Below are positions 35,594-47,925 of a stretch of 64,000 nt of DNA, piece after piece. The notes beneath the pieces were generated by a model that saw only the letters and a program-made list of their open reading frames with translations, made no database searches and was not told the origin of the DNA. Source of the DNA: Pterobdella sp. o SKG-2022 (taxonomy: Eukaryota; Annelida; Clitellata; Hirudinida; Piscicolidae); assembly GCA_964035795.1 (NCBI GenBank), contig OZ038322.1, positions 20,376,674 through 20,440,673 of the forward strand, in the 5' to 3' direction. The stretch's first letter is position 1. Each line of letters opens with the position of its first letter. Made by a program: the position numbers and the translations under genes.

Positions 35594-35636
35594 CGGTCAT
35601 CAATAACTATTACATGCTAAAGTTGCATTAATCTAG
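35594..35636 (+). promoter_or_regulatory. orphan copy of the aminopeptidase upstream block, before fragment D'
   Basis: GGTCATCAATAACTATTA, then TGCTAAAGTTGCATTAATCT, nearly identical to the block before copy D (41761-41805). No TATA box at the expected distance and no exon 1 follow; the next homologous sequence is exon 7 at 36222. This marks the lost 5' end of copy D'. Confidence 0.65.
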
Positions 35637-36221
35637 CTAAAATCTTGTTTTCGACCAACGTTTTAATTTTGCATTAATCTAACTGAACCCTTGCTTCTGA
35701 CGCTGTGGAACAGGGGTAAATTTTCTTTAGATATGGGCCGTCAAAAGTTCTTTTTTATTACAAAAACTTTTTTGTATTGAAACCACCTTTCTCATTTTTC
35801 AATCGGTTCACAGTAGCTAAAATGACATTAGCTTTTTGGAAGTCTTTATGTTTTCTAGATTTTTTTTCCATTATGAGTTTTTCCTCATCTTCTAGTACAG
35901 AAAGTAATTTTTCTTGTTTTTCAAGTGATCTTTTCAAAGCTATAAGAATTTTGACCATTTCCAATTATTTAAATCTATCTTTTCTATTCTTTCTTTGTTT
36001 CATGCATTTGTTTGATTATATATATAATTCAATCATATATATATATTCTCTTCTTATCATTTCAGCAAATTTTTTAAACCAAGCTCTTGTGATAACTTTT
36101 TGAATTTTATCATTATTTTTTCTTTTTGAAACTTTTTAAGTATTTATGGAATGTTTTTTCGAGAAATAATAATTCTGTTATCTATTTTTTCATATATAAC
36201 ATATATAATATTTAATTATAG

Positions 36222-38294
36222 CCAGTGAAACAATTGGAAGCTGCTGGAAAGAAAAGAGTGGAGTTTGAAAGATCGCCTATTATGTCAACTTACTTAGTAG
36301 CAATAATGGTGGGATAATACGATTATGTTGAGACTAGAGATTCTAATTCTGTTCTCATCAGAGTTTATACCCCTCTTGGAAAGAAAGAACAAGGAAGATT
36401 TGCTCTGGAAGTAAGCTACTTTCTAATGCATGTATCACTACAAGATAACTCAAGTTGAATTTCATATCAACTATCAAATTTCACAATCATTTTTATAATT
36501 TTCTCATAATTAGACATTTATTTTATACGTCAAAAATAGAAACAAACAAGAGTAAAGCTACAAATACTGAATTCATGCTCAAATACCCATGATATTCATT
36601 GAACAAGTTTCAAATTATCTGAAGGTGGCAAGCAAAACACTACCATTTTTCACGGAATGCTTCAGTGTTCCTTACCCACTGTCTAAACTTGACCTTATTG
36701 CAGATCTATTGACAGCATAGCAGTAGAAGTACTTCTCAGTTGCAAAGATGAAGTGTTAGAAAAAAAGCGAAGATGAAAATGAAAAATCCAAAAATCATTT
36801 CAACAGTTCCCATATCTCTTTATTGACTAATGTTACTAAAATCGTTAGTTTTTTGTATTCATATGGACTTTATGTAGTTTACAAGTTTAAGAATGCCAAA
36901 TTTTTCTCGGTTGATCTTTTAAAACTAATTTCAAAATTTTGAAAAATTTTTTTATAAAATTGATCCAATTTAACAATTTTTTCATTTTTATAAAACTAAT
37001 AAAATATAATGCATACTCAAGCATGGAGTCCAAGGCGATCTAGAAACATCAATCCAGGTCAGAATTCAAACAAAAATAATTAAATTCATTGTCTTAGATG
37101 AACTATTCATTGAAACATCAAAATTTTGTTCAGAGTTCAATTCTGAAAATTTTCATAAATTTTCATGCGAATATTTCCATTAGATCTTTGAGTTTTATAA
37201 TTTTGTTTGCCCCATGTGTACATTTTATATTCGTTATCACTTATCATTTATTATCCTTCATTTTTTTTTAATTCAACGTTTACATTTATGATTGATTATT
37301 TTTTCACTCAAAATAAACTCAAATATTTTTCAGTGTTAATGCTTTTGCACCAATATAATTTCAATTTCTATTTGGGTGGGCTAGAAATTAAGATCTACGA
37401 CTGTATATTAATTTTTAGAAGTACAAAGCTGCAAAAACAGAAACCCAAAAATTGAGAACCTTGGTTTCTATGGGATCTTTACCGACATTAACTGAAAAGC
37501 AACAAGTTCTCGATTTTTCTAAAGGGGTTTGTAATTTTATCTTTTTTTCAATAAATTATAATTTTGAAAAATTTTTAAAACATGTTTTTTTCTTTTTATT
37601 TGATACAAGCATTTATAAATTGTTTTCAGCCTAATGTTGAAAAGCAAAACCTGATGTATGGCATGTCGGGAGTCTCCAAAACACCAGAAAGTGGAGAGTT
37701 AACGTGGAAATTTTTCAAAATGCATTGGGAAACCTTCAAAATGATTTGACAAAAAAAACCAAATAAACACAAAAAAAACTGAACTAACGAAAATAAGAGA
37801 TCTATCGAACTGAGTGGAAGTTCACGCTTTTTTTAACTGACCGATAAAATTTAAGCAGGTTTAGACTAGATTTGATTAATTTGCTACTTATAACACTATG
37901 AAAGCATTGTCTTGGTTTGAATTTTTTTTGCTATTTTTTATCAATCTTTTCAAAATGAATGATATCATTAAAATGCTAATATAAATATTAGAATTTTTGT
38001 TTCTTCTTTTATAGTTTTTAGGTTTGTAATTGCAATCTAATTTTCAATCAAAGGTTTCAACTTATGCTATGAGTACTCAAGAAGATTAAAATGGTGCGAA
38101 AGTGAGTGACTGACTGAATTTTATTTATGAAAATCTTACTTCAACAACGCACTCAGAAATTTTTTGAAGACAACCTTTACCCAAAATTAGACAACGCTAT
38201 AAAAGAAAGTCTTGAAGATATCAAAATGAAAACACAAAGACTGGCAAGAGAATCGGATAAAGTCAGAGCTTACCTTAATGAAAATTTCAGTTGA
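36222..38294 (+). pseudogene. aminopeptidase copy D': fragment with exons 7, 8 and 18-21 only
   Basis: Exon 7 (36222-36410) has an in-frame TAA at 36315-36317 in VAIMVG-YDYVET. Exon 8 (36625 to about 36702) breaks off after KLDLIA. Exons 9-17, with the whole active site, are absent. Exon 18 is 37419-37526 (KYKAAKTETQKLRT). Exon 19 (from 37630) ends early at TGA 37747-37749. Exon 20 (38054-38101) carries a TAA after STQED. Exon 21 (38157-38294, KFFEDNLYP ... RAYLNENFS) is open. Remaining exon borders are still GT-AG. The 5' end is represented only by the orphan promoter block at 35594. Confidence 0.9.
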
Positions 38295-39149
38295 AGTTCA
38301 ACAAAACTTTGTATTTAAAACATCACTATCCTTCATCATAATTAGGTCATTAAAAACTTGTTATAATTTCAAATAAAATTAATCGAAATGGTTAATGATG
38401 GTTGTCTAGCAAAACCTCCAACATCGAATATAAAGCTGCATTCAACTAATAATTTTTTATAAACCATCCTTCAAAATTTAATTCTGCCTTAATAATGTTT
38501 TTATGTTGAACATACAATTTATAGAATATGAAAATATATGAATATTTCAAATGAGCGTATTGAATTGTTATTTTTGCACAACATTTACATTGGTTAACAA
38601 TATTCATAGCTGAAATTTTCATGAACGTTTGAAATGGCTGTTATATAGCAATCATTTAAACTTCGATATCACATTCATTACACAAGAAAGTCTTCCATTT
38701 ACTTATTTTTACACCAATTTATTTTTCTTGTGTTTTTAAGTAATTGAGAAAAAGTTCAAGAGAATAATGTTAACAATATAATGAAAATTCTATTACACAG
38801 ATTGATCAAAACTTTTAGGAACTATATAAATCGTCCTACTTAGGCAATTTGTTTAAGTCGGGAACGCCCAAGGCATTATACACGATTCAATTTTTATAAA
38901 TTTTCAAATTTAAATATTAAAGATGAAAAAAATTGAAAAAATATTTTTTTTGACCAAAATTTCAAAAGTTACGCAAGTTTTGCTTTTTTGTGACACCGGG
39001 CAGGTGCACATACAGTCTCGCAAATGGCCTTCAATTTTTGTCTTTCATGAACATGCTTAATATTTTGATTATATAAATCAGAAACAACTTTTTGCGAAAA
39101 AATGTATTTATTTACAAAATTAGACTTATTTTTTATAAATAATCAGTTA
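38295..39149. other. gap after fragment D'
   Basis: About 850 bp of AT-rich sequence with no ORF, splice-flanked exon or repeat that I can recognise. Confidence 0.45.
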
Positions 39150-39665
39150 TTTAGTGTGGAAAGAGTACCAGCATTTTAGTGCAGAAGAACATCACATTTC
39201 ATACATTTGCTTCATGTTAGTTTTTTACAGTTTGCACATCTGAATTGATTACATGATGCTTTGATATGTTACGATGTATTATCTTTAGATATATGAGGAA
39301 GAACTCTATCAATTAAGGGTGAACCAGCTTGAACGGACTTTTGTGCTGAGATCTTGTACCTTCCCAAATACTTCAAAACACGTCGATATTCACAATAGGG
39401 GATATTTGTGTTATTTCCCCGTTTATATATTTGCCAAGCATTTTGGCATAATGTATCGAGGCCAAATGAAAACAATGGTTACCACCATTTCTTGCCTCGG
39501 AAGGATTCTCTTTGAGAGTGGACATATTGATTAAAGTGGTCCACCCCACCCATATAGAAATTGTACATATTTACAACTTTAGGGAACTTTATTTTTCTTC
39601 TTTTATGTGTTACTGTCGCTACTCCGTTCACTCTTGTGATTATCATCAATTTTTAACAAGACTTT
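39150..39665 (-). mobile_element. piggyBac-family transposase, C-terminal fragment
   Basis: Minus-strand reading: TRVNGVATVTHKRRKIKFP, PKVVNMYNFYMGGVDHFNQY, SFRGKKWW, stop, PLFSFGLDTLCQNAWQIYK, IPYCEYRRVLKYLGRY. The MGGVD box followed by RGKKWWWP..F and QNAW is diagnostic for the C-terminal half of piggyBac transposases. Further downstream a degraded Cys-rich finger (FRCANCKKL, KCMKCDVLLH) is visible at about 39160-39235. The stop in the WWWP motif and the absence of the upstream DDD catalytic part show it is dead. I found no TTAA-flanked terminal repeats. Confidence 0.85.
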
Positions 39666-41760
39666 TTGAATATTAGTTTAAATAACGTAAAATATTTGAA
39701 ATCATATAACTAATTGAATTATATCTTGTATAATACATAAAAATCTTTGAAATAATGATAGAACGTTTAAAAGCTTATACGAAATAATTATTTAAAATTT
39801 TAAAATTATATAACGATAGTTGAAATTTAATGCAAACAATGAGATAAATTCAATAAATGTCTGAACCATAAAGTATTAAGTTCTTCAATTAGTTTTAAAA
39901 TATTTGCTTAATATTTTATAATATAATAATAGAATACAGTTGTATAATGCTTCACAAGTGTTATAAAGCGACATAAAATTAATGAAAATGTTTTTCTTAT
40001 TATTATTATTATTATTATTCAAAATTTTAAATTCAAAAACTAGTGAGAAGGTTATCAAATGGTTGAAAGTTAAAAATTTTATTGAGAAGTTTTTAGGAAT
40101 GGGAAATTTTTTAGTCATCTTAATGTGCCTATCAACAATAATTTACAATTGTCAACGTCGATTTATGAGAGAATTCAAGTACCTTTGTCGAGATAAATCT
40201 GCTAGAATATTTGATATTTGTAGCCTCAGCCCAAAACGTTAGCATAAACCTTTATTGACACTATTGGTATCTATAGTGAAGTTATTATGTAGATCCAAGT
40301 AAATGATGATTATGACTATTGAGAAAGTGTTCAATTTAACAATTTTCTGTGTAATTATGTAGTTTATAAAGTTTGAAGGATTATTTTCTAATCGATGCAG
40401 TTTGAATTTGTTTTTGACCTCAAAGTAAAACTTTGTAGAGAAATTAATGTAAACAATTTTTACAAAAAAATGAAAAACAATTAACTTAGAATTCTTTCCA
40501 ATAAATGAGAACATAATATAAAAAATTTTTCAAGTTATATTAGTGTAGTTCTGTTTTCAATGAAGCAAGTTGCCTTGTTTAAACCCCCTTGAAGATTTTT
40601 TTTTGCAAAGATTTGGCTTGATACAAAAGTCTTGCAGGTTCCACTTCAAAACAAATAAACTTGATTTAATGGCGTATTAATAGTATTAAATACTTTTTGT
40701 TTGTTTCTCGTACTATGAAGATAGATAATTCATTCCAACACACTAAAGAAATACTAAAAGTGGTTTGTTTAATTGTACGTTTTGACTAAAAACACCGCTG
40801 GTCGTTACAACCATAAGTCGGTTGATCAGGTTTGAACGTGTTCTAAAAGTTCGTTAACCAATCAATAGCATTTTGAAATTGAGAAATTTGCAAACAAACT
40901 TACTAATGCTTTTTCAAAATTCAGTATAGTTTTTTTTTGGGCCATCAATGACACCAGAAAAAAAGATGAATTTTAAAAGCGCTGACTGCTGTGTTGAAGG
41001 ACAACCTCGCCACAGTAAAGTCTCATGTGAATAATTTGAACTTTCTAAATTAATGTAATTATTTGAAAAAGGTTTGTACATTTTTAAGGTGTGGCTGAAG
41101 ATTTGGTTTGACACAAGATTGATGCGGTGACTTCAGGTAATTTTCCTACTCTTCCACCAACGGAGCTATATTGGTTGACATTATTCGTTGTTACAACAAA
41201 TAAATTTTTATCTTCAGTTTTTCTTCAGTAAAATCATAGATTTTATCAAGAGAAACTAATATAAATATATATTATTGGTTCTAACAGTTCACAACCAATT
41301 AGTTTTAAAATGTTATCACAATTAAAAGGCTCAAGTCTGTTGTCTTGAGCGTTATAAAAACTTTGCTTTTTACATACGTGTTCATAAAAAAGTCATTTTT
41401 TGAAATTTCTTTTATGGTTTTTAAGGACGATATGAGTTTAGAAGTTAAACAGATTTAAGAAGATTATGGCAGAAGTTTTGATGTTTTAATGCATTTTGAA
41501 GCAAATCTTTATAAACAATCCTTGCTTTTTTTTACAAAAACCCTTGGTCAAAAACTTTTGCTTACTAGAGGAGTTCTTTCAATACTAACAATTCATGATC
41601 TTCCAAATGTTTAGATTTTTGTTAAGAATTACTACAGATTATGAAATAAAGATCGAATCTCATTTCTTTATAATTGTTGTGTCATTGAAAATAATTTGGT
41701 CCTATTTTTAAGAATTATTTATAAAAACGTTAAAAATTAAATTTCCCATAAAGTTTTGAG
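39666..41760. other. 5' flank of copy D
   Basis: No gene. (ATT)n is at about 40000-40018. The stretch 40751-40850 is homologous to the flank of copy C at 21461-21560, showing that the duplicated unit includes distal 5' DNA. At 40690-40712 there is one arm of the MITE seen at 47439-47580 (AAATACTTTTTGTTTGTTTC). Confidence 0.5.
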
Positions 41761-41850
41761 TCGATCATCAATAACTATTATTTGCTAAAGTTGCATTAAT
41801 ATAGCTGAGTCCTTGTTTCTGATGGATTGATCAGTTTTGCGGTATAAATA
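41761..41850 (+). promoter_or_regulatory. promoter of copy D (conserved block and TATA box)
   Basis: Block 41761-41805 (TCGATCATCAATAACTATTA, TTTGCTAAAGTTGCATTAAT) and TATAAATA at 41843-41850, 39 bp before the ATG at 41882. Closest in sequence to the block before A. Confidence 0.72.
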
Positions 41851-41881
41851 GAGCTCCTTCAATGAGAAAAGGCATTTCAAA

Positions 41882-44800
41882 ATGAAGTTGTTCCTTTATT
41901 ATGGGGCCATTATATTTTTCATGAAACTCTATGAAGGTTTACATTATTTCACTATACCTTAACTAATTTTTGAGTTTCATTATATAATATAAAATTTTTT
42001 CTTTTTCGTTTCTTGTCAGCCAAAGAAGTTGTGACAAATAAAAAGCCTTTTGAGAGGTTACCAACAGATGTCATACCAGTCAACTATGCACTCACTTTCA
42101 AGCCTGATCTCGATGGAGGCACTTTTGAAAGAAAAGCTACCATCAACATCACTGTATTTTATTGAATTTATCACGTTAATATTTATAGTTCATTATAAAT
42201 TTTTCTTTACAGGTTAAAAAGAATACTTATACTATAACCACAAACAGTGTAGGTTTAAACATATCTGATGTCAAGTATTCTTCTGCTTCACAAGGTAAAT
42301 TCAATTTTTCTTTTTTTAATACAATTAATTCATAAATTAAGACCACAAGCAAGATTTTTGAAATATTGAAGATTGGTTACTAATATTTAAAAAATATGTC
42401 ATAGATTTATAATAATATTTCTAGTTTAGATATATATAACTATAGAAATAGCCATGCCCTATTAGAAATTATTTATTATTCAGTAGTAAAAATTTTATGT
42501 TTTTTTTGATGAAAATCGATAAAAAAAGTTATAAGGAATGGAATAAAACCAACAAATATACTGATTTTTTGACTTAAACCCAAAAAAACTACGTTAAAGA
42601 ATTAACTCAATAAATTTATGCAAATAAAAAATTTGATACAGTCGGTATCAAAAAATACAAAAGCTACCCTAATAAAGACTTTGTAATTGTTTTCAATAGA
42701 TTTGGTGCAATGTAACGAAACTCAGTATAAAAAAGAAAACGAAACTGTCACGTTAAGATTTGCAAGTGAAATTTCGGTATGAAATAAACTAAATGTTATA
42801 AAACTGAATTTTCATGAACAACTACTTAAAGGAAAGACCAGGGGTTTTAACAATGAACTTTGTGGGATTTTTGAGAAATGATGGGAAAGGATTCTACAGA
42901 AGTCAATATACGTTTGAAACAGAAAAAAAAAAAATTTTGGCAGCTACTCAATTTGAAGTGAAATATTTTTAGCATTTTTTATTAATATAAAAAAAAATAT
43001 ATTGCATTTTTATGTAGACATCTATAAAACCTTCATAACGTTCATAAGCCCACGAATGCAAGAAAGGCCTTCCCATGCTGGGATGAACCGGCTCTTAAAG
43101 CAACTTTTGATATCACTCTGTTGTGCCGAGCAATCGACTTGCTCTCTCTAACATGGTGAGTTTTTGTTTTAATTGAAATTTTTAGCTTTCAACTTTATTA
43201 TGATGAAAATTTGAAAGCTATATCATGAAAATTTTAAATCATTTTGGAATATTATTAATTTTTTTATATTTCTGAAAAAAAACACTTAATCAAATAGAAA
43301 TGAATTTTTTTGGTACCGCTAATCATCAATACTTTGTCATAAAGTACTAACAGTGACATTTTATTCAAGCTCACACCTTTGAGTATTCATTTTAATTTTT
43401 ACATAACTAGTCTTCGCATAAACTTCAACAAGTTTTTAGCCAATTTTTCCAAGGCTATATCAACACTTTTGTAAAAAGAATATTAAACTATCCGTTCAAA
43501 CAAAAAACTAACCCTTTTTGATTCATGGGGATCAACAAATTTTAATTCCCATTAATTATAACTTTGAAATATAAAATCAACTTGAGATGAGAATGTTTTT
43601 CATTTTACCAAATGGTTTTTATAAAAAGTTAAAATGAAAGAAAAATAAATTTTTTCAGTTTTAACGGGTAAGTTTCATTATTTTAAACGTTCTACAGCCA
43701 GTAAAAAATGAATCTGACGAAGAATGTTCTAAAACAGTTGAATATGAGCAATCGCCAGTTATGTCTACTTACTTAGTAGCAATGGTGGTGGGAGAATACG
43801 ATTATGTTGAGACTAGAGATTCTAATTCTGTTCTCATTAGAGTTTATACCCCTCTTGGAAGGAAAGAGCAAGGAAGATTTGCTCTAGAAATGAGATTTTC
43901 ATAACATATGTATAATTGTTCGATAATTTGAATTGATTTTATTTCAATGTCTTTTATTACCATATTGAGTCTCTTTTTAAAGAAAGTCACTATACAAGGT
44001 TTTTGAGAAGATAGAACAAATTTAATTAAACAAAAAATTTTAAATTTTTTAAAAAGAATTTATGTTATGGATCAAAAAAGTTTCAATTAAATACAAAGGT
44101 AGCAAACAAATCACTGCCATTTTTTACGGATTACTTCAATATCTCATACCCTCTGCCCAAACTAGACCTTCTTGCAATACCTGGTACCCTTTACGGTAAG
44201 AGGGTTTTGATGCTAACTAATAGCTCTGATAGTTTTCAAATTCACTAAAATCAAAACTAAGTTTGTGTTTATAGTGGTTTAAGAACCAAGAAAAGAAGTG
44301 GTTTTTAACTTAAGTTTAAAGTCGATCGTGATTATGAGTGTGAAATGGCCCCGAAGGAATTTCAAATATCGTGGCATATTTCAATTGAAAACCTTTAAAT
44401 TAATTTATTTGTTTTTTTATAAATAATAGTTTTATTAATAAAATCAAAATTAATAGTATCAGTATCATTATTTTCTTATTATAGCTATTTTGCTGTAACT
44501 CAATCTAAAACGTCAATAGTGTGATTACCTTAATCATGGTTCAAATATACGTAAAACATGATTCTGATTCAATGAAGAAACTTCATATTATTGATAAGGA
44601 TCGATGGAGAACTGGGTTCTGGTAACGTATAAAGAAAAAAGCTTGTTGGTGGATCCAGCAAATTCATGGGCCACTACGAAACGAAGTACAGCTTTAATGG
44701 TAGGTCAAGAACTTGCTCATCAGTGGTTTGGTAACCTTGTGACAATGGAGTGGTGGAATGATTTGTGGCTAAATGAAGGATTTGCTACATGGGTCAGATA

Positions 44801-47800
44801 CTTTTCTGTCGATTTTTGTTTTCCGCAGAACAACATTTGGGATTCTTTTGTAACCGACATAATACATTTTGCTTTGAAAAAAGATGCGTTCAAGAGCGGT
44901 CATCCTATTGAGGTTAGTTATTGACATGTACCTATTAAAAATACTTTGAAAAATCTTTTAAATATTTCAATTCAACTAATATTTTTAATACTTCAATTTA
45001 ATTGAAAGTTGAAATAAATAATCCATCAGAGATTGACAAAAACTCCGATGCTTTATCTTTATCTTACAAAAAGGGAGCAGCCATTATTCACATGTTGAAT
45101 AACTATCTTGGAGATGAAGTATGCTTTTCTTATTCTTTTTCCATTCGTTATGTAATAAGTTTTTTTTCAGTTTCCATTCTATTGTATCAAAATAATTGTA
45201 ATCTTTTTAAACAACATTTAAACTAATATCACCAAATTCATCAGTAACTCACAAGCGTCAATACCTCATAACTATTTGAAAAAGTGTGATGTTTAAAAAA
45301 CTGGATCTAGACTTTCAAGAAAGGTGTAGAAGATTATTTGAAGGAGTATTAATACAAAAACACCAAAACGGAAGATTTGTGGGCAGCTCTTTCAAAAGTA
45401 AGCAACGAGTCTATAAAAGATATTATGAGTTCCTGGACCACAAAAATTGGCTACCCAGTCATCACGGTAGGCTGAATATATATCTTTCTTTTTCTATAAA
45501 TATCGTTTTTATAGTTATAACAAAATTTTTTATATTCAGTATAATTTTTAATGAAGGTGAGAGAAGTGGTTACTGATGACAAAAGAACTTTAAATGTAAG
45601 TCAAGAGAGGTTCATTGCAGATGGGTCCCCAGATGGTTGGTTATGTCTGCTTGTATGTATTATTGAGTTTTTATCTTTTTTATAATAATATTCGATTATA
45701 TTTGCTAATAGTTTTACTTTAAAAATTTCTATTTTTATGCATGCTTTAGCTTTTTCATTTAAAACAAACAGGAGAACACACAAAGTGGATTGTGCCATTA
45801 GTGGTGAATACTTCTACAGGTATCATAAAGAAACTGCTGAGAGAAAAAACTGAAATTGTTGAAGTTAATGAAGACGATCAGAATTTTCCTCTTAGAGTTT
45901 GTTACTGCTTGTTACCATTGAAAAAAGACTTTTTTATTCCCATTCATATATTCAAACAAATCTATTATAGCTCTTCAAATTTAAATAATCAGAAAACACA
46001 CTTATCGTTAAATGTAAGTTTAGCATCATTTAACCAGGTGAATGAGGGCGCAGTAGGTTTCTATAGAGTTCAGTACATTGGAGACCTTCTGGGCAAACTT
46101 CTGCCTGAAATTAAAAACTTCAGCTCTGTTGATCGATTAACCATTTTGAATGATCTGTTTGCTTTGGTATGTATATTAATTGCATTTTAGTTGTTTCAGT
46201 TTTTTCTTTAATAGTAATTTGAATATTTAGATGAAAACTTCAAGTATTCAATATTCACATGTATTATTTTTATTTTTTTGTTTTTTTTGTTGAGTTTCAT
46301 ACAATTTCAATGTTTTAACAATAACAGAGTGGAGCTGGTATGGCAGACCCGGTAAATGTTTTAAAACTTGCTGGATCTTATTCAAGTGAAAGGGAAAGTT
46401 CTGTATGGAATAGTTTGGATGATAACCTTAGAACTCTATACACTCTTTATCAAAGTACAGATTTTATTGCAAATTTTCAAAAGTTTTTAATAGAACTGTA
46501 CACTCCTTTAATGGAGTATGTTGGCTGGGATGCTGGAAAAGGAGAAGGTAACGTTGATTTAATGTATTAACAAATTTTTCATTTAAAATTATCATAATAA
46601 TTTTTTTTGTTTACTTTTTTATTCAAATTTTTATTTCGATTTTATATTCATTTATAACTTTTTCATTCAGAGTTTTAGAAATTGTATTAGACTATTCTAC
46701 TATTTTTTGTACATTTGTTATATCTGAAGAACTATAAAATGATTTAATTCGAATAGTGAAGCAAAATTAAAAAAAACAAATTGAACATCCACGATTATCC
46801 ATTATCTTATGCAGATCCGATGAAAGCGAAGCTGAGAAAAATTGCATTAAGCACGATGGCTAAATGCAATGATGAAAGAGTGGTGGAAGAAGCTAAGAAA
46901 CATTTCAATAGTTCAGTCTCCATCCCTAACAACCTCAAGGGTGTAGTAAGTGCTTTTTGTCTCATGAGTACTTTATTTAGACTTGAACTTTAGTTAAAGA
47001 TCGTTTTTACACGTTTTACTTATAAATTGATTTTTTGACACTTTATTTCATGGAATTTATATATAATTAAAACTTATGCTCAATTTTAAAAAATTTCGTA
47101 AAACAAATAAAATTCAAACTTATGATGTTAGGTGTACAGCATCGTACTGAGGTACGGTAATGAAGAAGTGCTAGACCACTTTATCCAGGTTTCCTTTTAT
47201 TTTTTTTGACAAATTTTTCAACTTATGTGAAACGAGAAAAGTTCATTTGAGGGTTAAAGTTATAAATTCTCCAAATCATAATACAAATTCAGAGAATAAT
47301 TAAATATTCGACTAGTTTTATTGGGGTTCAAGTTGCTTTATTTAGATTTCATGATTTTATCTGCATATTTTAAATTTTTTTATTCCTATCGTCTTTATAT
47401 TTTTTTAGTTAACATTCTCATACAATTATATTATGTATTATGGGAACACAAACAAAAAGTATTTATTTTAATTCACTGACTTTTTCATAAGAAAATTATA
47501 CATTATCAAAGGAAAATGTAGGATATTCGAAAAGCTCGAAAAAAATGAGTTAAATAAATACTTTTTGTTTGTTTCCATACTATTGTTTCAGGCTATACTA
47601 CGACATCGATATATTTTTTATGAAAAATAGATAAAATATTGAACCTCGTAATTTACGTAATAGTTCATGTTTTGATTAACATTTATTAAACTAACAAAAC
47701 TTATGCTTTATTTTCGCAGATGTACGAGACTGCAAGAGGCCATGATAAAAATATAATTATGGTTTTCTTAAGATCTGTGAAAACAGAATTCATGGAAAAA

Positions 47801-47925
47801 GTTCTCAATTTTTCTATAAAAGTTTGTATTATAATTTATTTTTTAATAATCAGTAACTTTTCATCTGATTTTCAGATAATGTTTTTTTTTTGGAATCAAA
47901 AGTTTTTATTTTAGCCTGTGAATCC
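41882..47925 (+). pseudogene. M1 aminopeptidase copy D: active site altered, several disabling lesions
   Basis: Exons: 41882-41936 (signal peptide), 42020-42153, 42213-42294, 42700-42776, 42832-42957, 43049-43155, 43698-43889, 44099-44195, 44599-44912, 45008-45118, 45311-45466, 45557-45635, 45772-45896, 46038-46166, 46328-46547, 46815-46945, 47132-47188, 47720-47821 and a stub of exon 19 at 47915. Lesions: exon 6 is 107 nt, one base short after ATCACTCTG; the exon 7 donor is AT not GT; the exon 10 acceptor lost a base; exon 11 has TAA at 45350-45352; exon 19 homology ends after a few bases and exons 20-21 are not recognisable. In exon 9, GAMEN is GSMEN and HELAH is QELAH (CAA at 44706-44708), removing a zinc ligand. 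Otherwise the catalytic exon is open, suggesting it may have been a catalytically dead homologue before decay, but order of events is inference. Confidence 0.88.
47439..47580. mobile_element. MITE-like inverted-repeat element in intron 17 of copy D
   Basis: Terminal arms of about 35 bp (47439-47474 and 47545-47580): TATGGGAACACAAACAAAAA facing TTTTTGTTTGTTTCCATA, both continuing into AGTATTTATT. No coding capacity. One arm is also present at about 40690-40712. Confidence 0.6.

Noticed and set aside
35758..35964. 68-codon coiled-coil-like minus ORF before D'
   Set aside because: Composition follows a T-rich plus strand, there are no splice partners, and no homology is recognised. It could be retroelement debris, but I cannot support it.
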